DNA of 64,000 bases. Source: Halomicroarcula saliterrae. Lineage in GTDB: Archaea > Halobacteriota > Halobacteria > Halobacteriales > Haloarculaceae. Positions 25,022 through 33,329 of this stretch are shown one piece after another; position 1 is the stretch's first letter; every line of letters starts with the position of its first letter. The stretch spans positions 620,001 through 684,000 of the forward strand of contig NZ_JAMQON010000001.1 of NCBI RefSeq assembly GCF_031624395.1, given 5' to 3'. Under the pieces are notes generated by a model, which saw only the letters and a list, made by a program, of their open reading frames with translations, did not search any database and had not been told where the DNA came from. A program made the translations under genes and the position numbers.

Positions 25022-26068
25022 CTACCAGGTGCCGTGGAACGTGTCGAATTCGAGCGAGTCGAGCGGTTTCTCGCCGACGGCGATCTCGTACTCGCCGGGC
25101 GTGAGCATCGGCTTCTTGAACTGCGGGCCGTCGTCGGTCGTGATACGGGGACAGCCCGTGTTGACGTAAGCGTCCATGCCGAAGTTCGTCAGCCGGTCCG
25201 GGGTGACCTCGTCCATCGTGATGAGGTAGGCGTCGTCGTTGTTCTCGACGATCTCCTCGGCCTGGTCCCAGCGGCCCTGGCCGATCTTCGTACAGAAGAT
25301 GACGCCCCACGACTCGGCGTCCATCGCGCGGTGGACGGCGCCGTAGCGCTGTTTCATGAACTTCTCCGTGTCGGCGATGGTGACGGCGTTGTTGACGGGG
25401 TCCGCGATAACGACGTTCTTGTCGGGGTGTTCCATCGCGAGTCCGAGCGGGTGGAACTTCCCGCCGCCGACGTAGAGAATCTGGTCGGCGTCGACGTCGG
25501 CGCTGGCGTAGTTACAGCCCAGCACCTGCCCCTCGTTGGTGAGCCGCTCGTCGCCGCGCTGGGTGTGGACGGTGTAGCCGCGCTCTTCGAGCCACTCGCG
25601 CATCTCGCCGAACTTGTTCATGTGCTGGGCCGTCGTCACGAGGCCGACGTCCGGGTCCTCGTCCGGGTCAGTGAGCTCCTCCTCGCGGGCCTGCTCCATG
25701 ATGGGCGTGACCTCGACGTTAGAGAACAGCGGGACGTAGATGATCTTGTCAGACTCCTTCATCGGCGAGTGACCGAAGTGGACGAACACGTCTGTGCGCC
25801 GCATCATGTAGGTGTCGAGGTCGCAGGCGCCGTAGCAGGGCTGGCCGGACATCATCACCTGGACGTCGTCGGGTAGTTCCGACCGGAGGTCGTCGGTCAC
25901 TGCCGGACCGCGCCGTTTCAGCCCCTCCGGGAACTGCAGGCCGACGGTCTCGGCGTCGCGCTCCTCGACGGCTTCGACGATGCGGTCTATCTCGTAGTCC
26001 CACTCTCGGTCGTGTTTCAGCGAGAGCCCCGTGTTTCGCAGGTCCCCATCGGTTCGCTCTTGGCTCAT
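25022..26068 (-). CDS. dph2: Diphthamide synthase subunit Dph2
   Basis: Archaeal Dph2 uses a radical-type [4Fe-4S]-SAM reaction to transfer 3-amino-3-carboxypropyl to a His of elongation factor 2. The 348-residue protein has the three cluster cysteines in separate repeats: Cys82 (CYGACD), Cys185 (LGCNYA) and Cys306 (NTGCPRI), with spacing like that of characterised archaeal Dph2. Also LQFPEGLKRRG and GGGKFHPLGLA. It stands alone, with a 230-bp gap before the next plus-strand gene. Confidence 0.93.
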   Translation of the reverse strand: MSQERTDGDLRNTGLSLKHDREWDYEIDRIVEAVEERDAETVGLQFPEGLKRRGPAVTDDLRSELPDDVQVMMSGQPCYGACDLDTYMMRRTDVFVHFGHSPMKESDKIIYVPLFSNVEVTPIMEQAREEELTDPDEDPDVGLVTTAQHMNKFGEMREWLEERGYTVHTQRGDERLTNEGQVLGCNYASADVDADQILYVGGGKFHPLGLAMEHPDKNVVIADPVNNAVTIADTEKFMKQRYGAVHRAMDAESWGVIFCTKIGQGRWDQAEEIVENNDDAYLITMDEVTPDRLTNFGMDAYVNTGCPRITTDDGPQFKKPMLTPGEYEIAVGEKPLDSLEFDTFHGTW

Positions 26069-26299
26069 TAGCCAGCTATACCGGTTCGAGTGGGATAACC
26101 TCGGCGCTTCCGGCCCGATGGTCGGTGGTCACGCTCGACAGGACGGCGGTTTCGCTCCGCCTGGCGACCACACGGGTCTGCCTCTCCCCGCTCGGAGTCC
26201 CGAATCGGAGCCAGCCTCCGTACTCGCACGAAACGGACGATAGTAGTTTCAAAGAATTTATATTATGATGCGGCGATGTATCTGCTGTCACGTTCAGCT

Positions 26300-26500
26300 A
26301 TGGTCTCTACCGAAGGCATTGCAACGTTCTTTTTCATGTTCCTCCTGGCTGCCCCGTTTCTGTTGTATCCTCGCGATATGGCCCGTCTTCGACTTCGCAA
26401 TGCGAGGGACCCGGCACCGGACGGCTGGGCTATTGTGAAGGCCAGACTATTCGGCGGTGGCCTGCTCGTTATGGGTGTGCTCGGATTGGCTATCTCTTGA
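26300..26500 (+). CDS. Small two-helix membrane protein
   Basis: A 66-residue protein with two hydrophobic segments (GIATFFFMFLLAAPFLLY and LFGGGLLVMGVLGLAI) joined by a basic, charged loop. An alternative ATG at 26276 would add eight residues; a TTTATA box at about 26258 fits either start with a short or no leader. No family recognised. The promoter plus haloarchaeal codon use support it as a real gene. Confidence 0.55.
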   Translation: MVSTEGIATFFFMFLLAAPFLLYPRDMARLRLRNARDPAPDGWAIVKARLFGGGLLVMGVLGLAIS

Positions 26501-26556
26501 CTCGGCACTGTTGCCGTTCGGCAAACCTATACCGCACGAGTCCCAACGCCGTGGTA

Positions 26557-26955
26557 ATGAGCATCGAGACCGAGAACGTCACCGAGGCCGACGGCGACCA
26601 CGTGGACCAGCTCGCGACCGAACTCGGCGAGAGCATCGCCGAGCTGCCGGTCTATCAGGAGTACCTGCAGGCCAAGGCGAAAGTCGAGAACGACGCCGAC
26701 GCCCAGCGCGCCATCGAGGAGTTCGAACAGCTCCGCGAGGAGTTCCAGATGGCCCGCCAGACCGGCCAAGCGACTCAGGAGGACCTCCGGAAGGTCCAAG
26801 AGGCCCAGGAGGAGCTCCACGACATCGCCTCGATGAGCGAGTATCTCGAAGTCCAGAACGAGCTCGAACTGCGCCTGCAGGAGATAAACGAACTCGTCTC
26901 CGACCAGCTGAAAGTCGACTTCGGCGAGAAGGCCGGCGGCTGCTGTCAGGACTGA
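26557..26955 (+). CDS. YlbF/YmcA family protein
   Basis: A 132-residue all-helical acidic protein: SIAELPVYQEYLQAKAKVENDADAQRAIEEFEQLREEFQMARQ, then a second helical hairpin and a GGCCQD end. This matches YlbF (DUF964), which in Bacillus forms part of a complex that tunes RNase Y; the archaeal role is unknown. ATG 26557 gives the family start; an upstream frame from 26497 is not supported by the family. Confidence 0.8.
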   Translation: MSIETENVTEADGDHVDQLATELGESIAELPVYQEYLQAKAKVENDADAQRAIEEFEQLREEFQMARQTGQATQEDLRKVQEAQEELHDIASMSEYLEVQNELELRLQEINELVSDQLKVDFGEKAGGCCQD

Positions 26956-27007
26956 GTCCCGCTTTTCCGCGGCGTTCCGGACGACGGCTTCTCTTCGAGA
27001 CCACGTA

Positions 27008-27136
27008 CCGTCCGGTTCGTCCGACGGGCTCCAGCTGGTGTTCGACAGCGGCAACCGCTTCGAGCGGTCCGTCGCCGAACGGCGGCCCGAGGGCCGTCTG
27101 AACGCCGTCGAGGTCGTCCCGGAGACCGGCACGTAG
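27008..27136 (+). pseudogene. Coding-like fragment without an obvious start
   Basis: The frame ending at TAG 27134-27136 reads DGLQLVFDSGNRFERSVAE and continues to VVPETGT, with third positions almost all G or C, as in real genes here. There is no ATG; GTG 27038 is the only candidate start and would give a 32-residue protein. It may be the end of a decayed gene or a short protein. Not recognised. Confidence 0.3.
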
Positions 27137-27256
27137 CGCCGATTCCGACCGGCTCGAAGCGGATTCTGGCGAGACGGCCGGCGGCTGTTCGACTCGGAGC
27201 CGCCCCTCTGTTCGGTGTGTCTTCGCCAGACATCGGTGGCGCTATCCGCGGGCGTG

Positions 27257-27565
27257 TCACCGCTCGAACTGCGTGAGGAAGACGCCGACGGCCACGAGGA
27301 GCGCGAAGGCGCGAATCCCGTCTCGAACCGGCAACACCGCGTCGAGGACAGGCCGTCCGAGCGGCGTAACTACACCGTAGAGGGAGACCCCGACGAGTCT
27401 GACGAGACTGGCGACGAACCCGGCACACAGCGTTCCCGCCGCGAATATCGCGACGGCGTAGAGTGAGTAGCGGGCGATTCGGGCGAGTGGAATCGGTTCG
27501 TCGGGGGCGACAGAGCGACCGATGTCCGTAGCCAGGACCCACCTGGCGTAGCTGCGGAGTGACAT
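27257..27565 (-). CDS. Small membrane protein of unknown function
   Basis: A 102-residue protein with SLRSYARWVLATDIGRSVAPDE at the N-terminus and two or three hydrophobic segments (YSLYAVAIFAAGTLCAGFVASLV, VVTPLGRPVLDAVL, AFALLVAVGVFL). ATG 27565 is preferred over the upstream ATG at 27592. No family recognised with confidence. It is divergent from the MBL hydrolase at 27729. Confidence 0.55.
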   Translation of the reverse strand: MSLRSYARWVLATDIGRSVAPDEPIPLARIARYSLYAVAIFAAGTLCAGFVASLVRLVGVSLYGVVTPLGRPVLDAVLPVRDGIRAFALLVAVGVFLTQFER

Positions 27566-27728
27566 ACACCGTCTCTCAACTGGTTCACACAAAAACGCAC
27601 CTGTCTCCGGGTGAGCACGTCCGTCCGACCGGCAGCGATACCGGTTCCAGATTACAGCGACGCCCGCGCGGTCTGTCTCTGACGAGCCCGTCGAAACTAC
27701 TTAGCCACGCCCCGTCCCAGACTCCGGT

Positions 27729-28559
27729 ATGACAGTCGACTCTGACTGGGAGGAGTGGCTCCTGCGCGCGGTCGAGGACGCCGACCCCGACGGGCTGGCG
27801 ATCTGGTATCTGGGCTGTAACGGGTTCATCGTCAAATCGAGCGGCGGCGCGACGATATTCATCGACCCCTATCTGGGTATCGGGGACCCGCCCCGGACCG
27901 TACGCATGGTCCCGGTGCCGTTCGACCCCACGGAGGTCCAGGAGGCCGACGCCGTCCTCGGCACCCACGAACACACCGACCACGTCCACGGGCCGTCGCA
28001 GGCGCCGATCCTCGCGAGTACCGGCGCCACCTACTACACGACCGACAGCGGCCACGAGGTGATTCACGAGGAGGCGTGGATGGACAACTGGTCGGTCACC
28101 GACGACCAACTCGAAGAGATAACCGAGGGCGACCGGCTGGAGTTTGGCGACCTGACCGTCCACGTCGAACCGGCCAACGACCCCGACGCCGAACACCCCG
28201 TCTCGTTCGTCTTCGAGCACGAGTCGGGCACGTTCTTCCACGGCGGCGACGCCCGTCCCGGGGCGTTCGAGTCAGTCGGTGACGCGTACGACATCGACCT
28301 GGGCGTGCTCGCTTTCGGCACGGTGGGGATGATTCCCGACTCCGAGACCGGCGAGCCCACCCGGACCAAGTGGTACAACGACGAGAACATGATAATCGAG
28401 GCGGCCAACGAACTGCAACTCGACACGCTCGTACCGAGCCACTGGGACATGTGGAAGGGAATGACTACCGAGCCGACAGTGTTGCACAACCACGCCCGCA
28501 GCTTCGACTATCCGGAGACGCTACAGATCGTCGAAATCGGGGACAGAATCGACCTCTGA
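27729..28559 (+). CDS. Metallo-beta-lactamase fold hydrolase, UlaG-like
   Basis: A 276-residue MBL-fold protein: IWYLGCNGFIVKSSGGATIFIDPYLG, then THEHTDHVHGP with the HxHxDH metal motif complete, HGGDARPG and LVPSHWDMWKGM. This layout resembles L-ascorbate-6-phosphate lactonase UlaG. The true substrate is unknown, and no sugar-phosphate operon surrounds it. ATG 27729 is the family start. Confidence 0.8.
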   Translation: MTVDSDWEEWLLRAVEDADPDGLAIWYLGCNGFIVKSSGGATIFIDPYLGIGDPPRTVRMVPVPFDPTEVQEADAVLGTHEHTDHVHGPSQAPILASTGATYYTTDSGHEVIHEEAWMDNWSVTDDQLEEITEGDRLEFGDLTVHVEPANDPDAEHPVSFVFEHESGTFFHGGDARPGAFESVGDAYDIDLGVLAFGTVGMIPDSETGEPTRTKWYNDENMIIEAANELQLDTLVPSHWDMWKGMTTEPTVLHNHARSFDYPETLQIVEIGDRIDL

Positions 28560-28609
28560 GCGGTCGCCGGGCGTGGTAATCGCTCACAAACCGGCGGCGC
28601 CGGAGTACC

Positions 28610-28616
28610 TTTATTA
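28610..28616 (+). promoter_or_regulatory. TATA box of the coiled-coil gene
   Basis: TTTATTA ends 25 nt before ATG 28641, the classic spacing for a leaderless haloarchaeal transcript. It is the ordinary type of promoter, in contrast to the ATAACAA sites further right. Confidence 0.55.
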
Positions 28617-28640
28617 CTTGAGGGGTACGGAGTACCATAC

Positions 28641-29816
28641 ATGAGTGATTCGCAAGCGTATGAGGCGATTACCGTCGCCTCTGATGGGGTTACCGTCACC
28701 AAGCGATTCGAGGCCGACGAGTTCCCCGTCCCCGCCATCGCGTTCAACGTCGTGTCGAAACGGTCCGAGACAGTCAGTATCCGGCTGGTCGACAGCGTCC
28801 CCGACGACGTGGCCGTCGAGGACCTGGGCTTTCACCCCGAGTACGGCTCGGAGTTCTGGGACATCAACGACGACCAGATAACCTTCGAGAAGGAGATCGA
28901 GTCCGACAGCGACTACACGACGGTGTACGGCATCCGGGCGACGGGGACCGACGACGTCGAGAAGTTCCTCACCGAGCCACAGATAGAGAGCGTCGACCCG
29001 CCGCTGGACGAGGACGAGGCCGACCTCGTCGGCGGCGGCAACAACGCCGTCAAGGACGTCATCGCGGGCGAGTCAGACAGCGTTCCCGGCCTCGAGGACG
29101 ACGAGGACGAGGACATCGAAACGCTGAATCTGAAAGACCCCAACAGCGAGGCGGCCGGGGCGACGGAGGGCGACGATACGGAGGCCGAGACGACGGAGAG
29201 CGACGCCGAGGGCCCCGAACCGGCCACGGGCAACGTCGTCGCGGCGATGGCCAACGAGATTCGCCAGAACAACGTCTCGGCACAGGACGTGAAGCTGCTC
29301 AAGCGGGCGCTCGACGCCGTCTCACAGGACAGCGACCCCGAGGGCGGGGTCAACACGGCCCGTATCAACCGCATCCAGAACGACATCGCGGATCTGCGCG
29401 CGTACACGGACGCGCTCGAAGAGTTCCTCGCCGAGAACGGCACCGGCGACGAGGTCATCGAGGAGTTCAACGAGCGCCTCGACAGCTTCGATAGCCAGCT
29501 CAACTCCTTCGAGAGCCAGCTCGACTTCTTCGAGACGGAGATCGACAGCGCGACCTCGGCTGTGGCGACAGCCACCGACGAAATCGAGGAACTCGACGGC
29601 GAGGTCGGTTCGCTGGAGAACGGCCTCGACGATGTCGAGGGCACCGTCGACAGTATCGAGGGCGACCTCTCGGCGCTCGAGGCCGAAATCGACGACGTGC
29701 GCGAGGAGATCGGCGAGGGCGAACTGGACGAACGGCTCTCCGAGGTCGAAGAGGAGATAGTCCAGCTCAAAGAGTGGCGCGAGCAGCTCTCCTCGGTCAT
29801 CGGCGGCGGCGAGTAA
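28641..29816 (+). CDS. Beta-domain plus long coiled-coil protein
   Basis: A 391-residue very acidic protein. Residues 1-115 look like a beta-sandwich (AYEAITVASDGVTVTKRFEADEFPVPAIAF..., DLGFHPEYGSEFW). Residues 120-195 are a low-complexity acidic linker. A short helical part (NVVAAMANEIRQNNVSAQDVKLLKRAL) follows, and from about 245 to the end it is a heptad-rich coiled coil (repeated FDSQLNSFESQLDFFETEID, VGSLENGLDDVEGTV). No export signal is visible. Similar proteins occur in haloarchaea, but I know no function. It lies just before the HisG-like gene, which has its own TATA box. Confidence 0.7.
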   Translation: MSDSQAYEAITVASDGVTVTKRFEADEFPVPAIAFNVVSKRSETVSIRLVDSVPDDVAVEDLGFHPEYGSEFWDINDDQITFEKEIESDSDYTTVYGIRATGTDDVEKFLTEPQIESVDPPLDEDEADLVGGGNNAVKDVIAGESDSVPGLEDDEDEDIETLNLKDPNSEAAGATEGDDTEAETTESDAEGPEPATGNVVAAMANEIRQNNVSAQDVKLLKRALDAVSQDSDPEGGVNTARINRIQNDIADLRAYTDALEEFLAENGTGDEVIEEFNERLDSFDSQLNSFESQLDFFETEIDSATSAVATATDEIEELDGEVGSLENGLDDVEGTVDSIEGDLSALEAEIDDVREEIGEGELDERLSEVEEEIVQLKEWREQLSSVIGGGE

Positions 29817-29824
29817 CCGAACTG

Positions 29825-29832
29825 GTTTTATC
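29825..29832 (+). promoter_or_regulatory. TATA box of the HisG-like gene
   Basis: TTTTATCC ends 24 nt before ATG 29856, indicating a separate, leaderless transcript for the HisG-like gene. Confidence 0.5.
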
Positions 29833-29855
29833 CGCGCCCACGGTTGATTGGGCTA

Positions 29856-30752
29856 ATGACGACGACCAGAGTGGCCGTGCCCCGCAAAGGGCGGCCTCTC
29901 GAAGCCGTACTGGAACGGCTCGCGGCCCGGACCGGAACGACCGAGCTGGCCGACGACATCATCTCGACGCTGCGCTACGAGAAAGACCTGACCAAGGGTA
30001 ACCAGTCCGCGGACCACGACGTCTACCACCGACTCGCTTCGTACTCCGACCTCGGGACCCCGGCCCGGCCCGAGTTTACACTCTTGCGGGACGACCGCGA
30101 GGGGATGCCGCGCCGTATCGTCTTCGACAGCGTGACGGTCCCGACGGACCACGGCGAGGTCCAGCTCGTCGGGCGCGAGGAACCGTTCCGTGCGCTGCGG
30201 ACACACGAGTTCGCGCTCGGGTTCGACAGCGCCGACCTCGTGCTGGAGGAGGTCGTCGAGCTCCAGCAAGAGGCCCTGCGGACCATCGGCGAGATAAACG
30301 ACCGCATCGACCCGCTGGACACCGACGTTCGGGTGGTCACCGGGCTCGGCGACACGGTGTATCACACGTTGCTGGCAAAGCCCGCGGTTCTCGATACGCA
30401 ACAGGGGGCACTGGACCGGGAGTTCGTCCGGAACTACGCGGGCGATATCTGCATCTCCCCGCGGTACGAGCGGCTCATCGAGGCCGTTCTCGGGACGGGA
30501 GCCCTCGACGATATCACGTTCACCTACCCCGAGTCCGGGCAGGAGGAGGAGGCCGCGATAGCCGAGACCGGGCTCGGGGTGTATCTGACCGTCACCGGGT
30601 CGACCGCGCGGGAGTACGACCTCGAACTCGGCGAACAGCTGTTCCCCAGCGAGACAGTCCTCCTGGAGAACGACACCGAGCGGACACCGACGACGGGTCG
30701 CGTCGCGGAGCTTTTCAGCGAACCCACCGAGACGGCGCTCCGGTCGCTCTGA
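29856..30752 (+). CDS. HisG-like (ATP phosphoribosyltransferase-fold) protein
   Basis: A 298-residue protein whose start RVAVPRKGRPLEAVLERLAARTG matches the HisG N-terminus (IALPNKGRL...). Further similarity is in FRALRTHEFALGFDSADLVLEE (HisG: ...ADLGITGEDLV.E) and in LTVTGSTAREYDLELGEQLFPSETVLLEN (HisG: DLVSTGxTLRxNGL...ESxAVLI.N). The acidic residue that precedes the PRPP-binding STG loop in HisG is Tyr here (VYLTVTGS), so catalysis may be lost or changed. No other his gene is near. Probably a paralogue with a new role. Confidence 0.6.
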   Translation: MTTTRVAVPRKGRPLEAVLERLAARTGTTELADDIISTLRYEKDLTKGNQSADHDVYHRLASYSDLGTPARPEFTLLRDDREGMPRRIVFDSVTVPTDHGEVQLVGREEPFRALRTHEFALGFDSADLVLEEVVELQQEALRTIGEINDRIDPLDTDVRVVTGLGDTVYHTLLAKPAVLDTQQGALDREFVRNYAGDICISPRYERLIEAVLGTGALDDITFTYPESGQEEEAAIAETGLGVYLTVTGSTAREYDLELGEQLFPSETVLLENDTERTPTTGRVAELFSEPTETALRSL

Positions 30753-31025
30753 TCGGTCACGGAGCGACGGTCAGTCAACCGCTACCGTCTCGTCGGATGA
30801 CTACTCGCTAGCGCGGCCAGAGCCATCCGCCGACCAACTGGGCACCACCGTCGCTGTCGGGGCGGCTGCGTTTCCCGGCTATTGGGACGGACAGCACCGG
30901 TAATTGTCGCTGTCAGCCGGGTAACGACGCTGTAACAAATGGGTATCCGGCGCTCGGTTTGTTCGTAACGTTGCCGTCGACCCGCGGAGGAACAGCACCA
31001 CGAGCAATCAAAGGCGACGTATGCG

Positions 31026-31550
31026 ATGGATCAAAACAACACCGAACTCACACGCGACCGTATCTTCGATATCCTCAGTAGTCCACGCAGACGGTACGTG
31101 CTCTACTTCCTGCGAACGGAGCCCAACCCCATCCAGTTGACTGATCTGGCCGAGCACGTCGCCGCCTGGGAGAACGACACGACCGTCGAGGACCTGTCGA
31201 CCCAGCAGCGAAAACGGGTCTACGTCTCGCTGTATCAGACGCATCTGCCGAAACTGGCGGAGTCCGGACTCGTCAACTACGACGAGGAGTCCGGGGACGT
31301 CTCTATCGCTTCGAAGGCGAGCGAGATCGACCCGCTGCTGGGCGAGCAACAGTCACAGCCGGCGTGGTACATCTACTACTTCGGACTGGCCGTGTTGAGT
31401 ACGCTCCTGATCGTGGCGTCGGTCGCCGGCCTCGGTATCTCACAGGGGCTCCTCGCTGTGGGGATTGTTGGAGCGTTCGTCCTTCTGACCGTCGTCCACG
31501 TGGTGTACGAGTGGCGAAAGCAGGCACCGCCGGCGGAGTTCCGTGAATGA
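31026..31550 (+). CDS. DUF7344-type winged-helix protein with two membrane helices
   Basis: A 174-residue haloarchaeal protein: RIFDILSSPRRRYVLYFLRTEPNPIQLTDLAEHVAAWEN, then STQQRKRVYVSLYQTHLPKLAESGLVNYDEESGDV, the DUF7344 winged-helix signature. It is followed by two membrane helices (about residues 115-160). A membrane-tethered DNA-binding regulator is likely. ATG 31026 is used. A micro-protein gene (31557-31664) converges on it, and a close paralogue lies at 61053. Confidence 0.8.
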   Translation: MDQNNTELTRDRIFDILSSPRRRYVLYFLRTEPNPIQLTDLAEHVAAWENDTTVEDLSTQQRKRVYVSLYQTHLPKLAESGLVNYDEESGDVSIASKASEIDPLLGEQQSQPAWYIYYFGLAVLSTLLIVASVAGLGISQGLLAVGIVGAFVLLTVVHVVYEWRKQAPPAEFRE

Positions 31551-31556
31551 GGTCGT

Positions 31557-31664
31557 TCATTCGGCGTCGTCCGGGAGCAGCTGTTCGGGTGTGCGCAGAT
31601 ACGTCGGCGTGTTCGCGAACTCCGTCATGCGCTCGAGTTCCTTGTCGGTAATGTGTTCTGGCAT
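31557..31664 (-). CDS. Micro-protein with EFANTP...PEQLLP signature
   Basis: A 35-residue ORF starting MPEHITDKELERMTEFANTP and ending R-TPEQLLPDDAE. Alignment with the 46-residue protein at 60479 shows shared His4, Thr6, an Arg, EFA(N/D)TP and R-x-PEQLLP at matching spacing. Such agreement between two tiny ORFs argues they are real genes. A second ATG lies one codon upstream (31667). It is six bases from the stop of a DUF7344 gene. Function unknown; no family known to me. Confidence 0.6.
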   Translation of the reverse strand: MPEHITDKELERMTEFANTPTYLRTPEQLLPDDAE

Positions 31665-31815
31665 CATACAGGTGCTCCACTGGGGAGTCGTTAGTAATTG
31701 AGTTCATAGCTGGGAGAATGTAGTTTGTACTACCCCGCCACTGCGTCGGTCGACGGCCGGACCCGACTCTCCCAATCCGCGGGATAAGCCCGGTGAGAGC
31801 GCCGGTATAGGAAGG

Positions 31816-31822
31816 ATAACAA
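31816..31822 (+). promoter_or_regulatory. ATAACAA site upstream of leader ORF 31849
   Basis: GATAACAATG. The heptamer ends 27 nt before GTG 31849, which starts a 13-codon leader ORF whose stop abuts the start of the gene at 31891. First of the twelve exact copies in the window. Confidence 0.6.
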
Positions 31823-31848
31823 TGTGTCGTTCACCCGGTAGCGCTCCC

Positions 31849-31890
31849 GTGTACCTGACTACTGCCGGCGGCTGGAGGTGTCGTCACTAG
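31849..31890 (+). CDS. Putative leader peptide MYLTTAGGWRCRH
   Basis: A GTG-started 13-codon ORF that begins 27 nt after an ATAACAA site and ends with TAG directly abutting the ATG of the next gene (TAGATG). The position suggests a leaderless transcript in which translation of the leader is coupled to the downstream gene. The peptide itself resembles nothing I know. Confidence 0.4.
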   Translation: MYLTTAGGWRCRH

Positions 31891-32466
31891 ATGTGGCCGT
31901 GGGAACATCTCGCAGTCGGCTACGTCGTGTTCTCGATGTGGTGTCGCGCGACCGGGCGTGACCGGCCCGGGACAGGCGCTGTCGTCGCGGTCGCGGTCGG
32001 GTCGCAGTTCCCGGACCTCGTCGACAAACCCCTGGGATGGGGCACCACGCTGTTGCCGTCGGGCACCTCTCTCGCGCACTCGCTGCTCGTGGCGCTCCCG
32101 GTCGCCGTAGTGGCCGTGGCGCTCGGGCGCTGGCTCGCTCGACCGACGGTCGGGGTCGCGTTCGCCCTGTCGTATCTCGCCCATCTCCCGGGCGACGTGG
32201 TGTATCCACTCCTACTGGGGGACGAGCCGAAACTCGCCTTCCTGCTGTGGCCGGTCGTGCCCGCCGAGCCGACCCCACCGACGGCCGTCTTCGGCCGCGC
32301 GGGCAAACTGTTCGGCGAGTTTCTGGCGGCGCTCTCGACGCCGGCCGGAACCGCGTTCCTCGTCGTCGAGGCGGTGCTTCTGGGCACCGCTGTCCTGCTC
32401 TGGCGGGCGGATGGCCACCCGGGACTCGAACTGTTCCGTCGTCGCTCGGCCGACAGAACCAGCTAA
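31891..32466 (+). CDS. YdjM-like membrane-bound metal-dependent hydrolase
   Basis: A 191-residue membrane protein with WPWEHLAVGYVVFSMW (His6), SQFPDLVDKPLGW (Asp) and SLAHSLLVALP, YLAHLPGDVVYPL. The H...D...H pattern and four to five hydrophobic segments match YdjM/DUF457 proteins. ATG 31891 immediately follows the stop of a leader ORF. The family is linked to membrane phospholipid or DNA-damage contexts; the substrate here is unknown. Confidence 0.75.
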   Translation: MWPWEHLAVGYVVFSMWCRATGRDRPGTGAVVAVAVGSQFPDLVDKPLGWGTTLLPSGTSLAHSLLVALPVAVVAVALGRWLARPTVGVAFALSYLAHLPGDVVYPLLLGDEPKLAFLLWPVVPAEPTPPTAVFGRAGKLFGEFLAALSTPAGTAFLVVEAVLLGTAVLLWRADGHPGLELFRRRSADRTS

Positions 32467-32517
32467 CCCACCGGAAAATTTATCTCCGGATGGATTTTTG
32501 TTGTGTTTAGTAGAAAA

Positions 32518-32868
32518 ATGAGTGGTCCGGACCCAACGCACACGCTCGGCGACCACCCGAACACCGACGCGGCCGAGTGTGTGGGCGACGACGGCCCGAC
32601 GTACAATCCGAGAACCGACACGTACGTCGGGACGTTCGACGTAGAGTCGGCGAGTGTCGCCGTGATGGAAGCGCTCGCCGCTATCAGACACTGTGAACCC
32701 ACGGAGCTCGAACCGCTGTACGACTCGGTCGACCCCGACGCGCTCGACCGACTGGTCGAGTCCTCGTCGAACGGTGTCCGGGTGACGGTACACATCGACG
32801 GCTTCGAGGTCGTCGTCACCGGCGACTGTCGGCTCGAAATCACCCCGCCCTCGGAACCGTCTATCTGA
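32518..32868 (+). CDS. HalOD1 output-domain protein
   Basis: A 116-residue acidic protein with YNPRTDTYVGTFDVESASVAVMEALAAIRHCEPTELEPLYDSVDPDALDRLVESS and VTVHIDGFEVVVTGDCRLEI, the HalOD1 domain found in haloarchaeal signalling. Single-domain versions are common. ATG 32518 is preferred over the ATG-like start at 32503; an AATTTATC box lies near 32475. Confidence 0.8.
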   Translation: MSGPDPTHTLGDHPNTDAAECVGDDGPTYNPRTDTYVGTFDVESASVAVMEALAAIRHCEPTELEPLYDSVDPDALDRLVESSSNGVRVTVHIDGFEVVVTGDCRLEITPPSEPSI

Positions 32869-32968
32869 CCGCCCCCCTCCCGGCAGGCTGACGCTACTGC
32901 GCGGGAGCGTCGCGCAGGCCCGTTTTTATCCACTGTGTTACGATTACGGGGCGGTCCGGACTCCGGGC

Positions 32969-33325
32969 GTGAGACAGACGTTTCGTGAAGAGGCGGTGTA
33001 CGTCTCCGGCTCCCGACTCCGGTGTGACCACCTGCTGTGGGGTCTCGTGCTCGCCGCCGCCGCCGGTGACCTGGTGTTGACGCTTTTCGGGCTGTCGCTG
33101 TGTTTCACAGAGGCCAACCCGGTCGCGCGCGCGGTGCTCGACGTCGGCGGTGGCGCTGGGCTGCTGGCCCTGAAACTGACCGCGGTGGCGCTTCTCTTCG
33201 CTATCTATCAGCACGTGCGGCCGCTGTACCGCCGCGCGGCCCTGGTCGCGTTCTTCGTCCCGCAACTGCTCGCCGTCGGACACAACAGCCTCTTGCTCGC
33301 GCAGTACGCCGCCGCCTGCCCGTAG
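32969..33325 (+). CDS. DUF5658-like small membrane protein
   Basis: A 118-residue protein starting at GTG 32969, with three to four hydrophobic segments and LLWGLVLAAAAGDLVLTLFGLSLCFTEANPVARAVLD. The ...GD...T..G...G..E.NP pattern matches DUF5658 of archaeal and bacterial membranes. A TTTTTATCC box lies near 32930. Convergent with the gene at 33330, four bases away. Function unknown. Confidence 0.7.
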   Translation: MRQTFREEAVYVSGSRLRCDHLLWGLVLAAAAGDLVLTLFGLSLCFTEANPVARAVLDVGGGAGLLALKLTAVALLFAIYQHVRPLYRRAALVAFFVPQLLAVGHNSLLLAQYAAACP

Positions 33326-33329
33326 CGAC

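Noticed and set aside
28064-29800. Ser-rich minus-strand frames opposite the MBL and coiled-coil genes
   Set aside because: They mirror the Glu/Asp-rich plus-strand proteins (GAG/GAC read as CTC/GTC/TCG), a usual artefact in haloarchaea.
30753-31025. GTAACAA-like sequence near 30931 as another member of the ATAACAA set
   Set aside because: First base differs and the following gene is nearly 90 nt away, so I did not count it.
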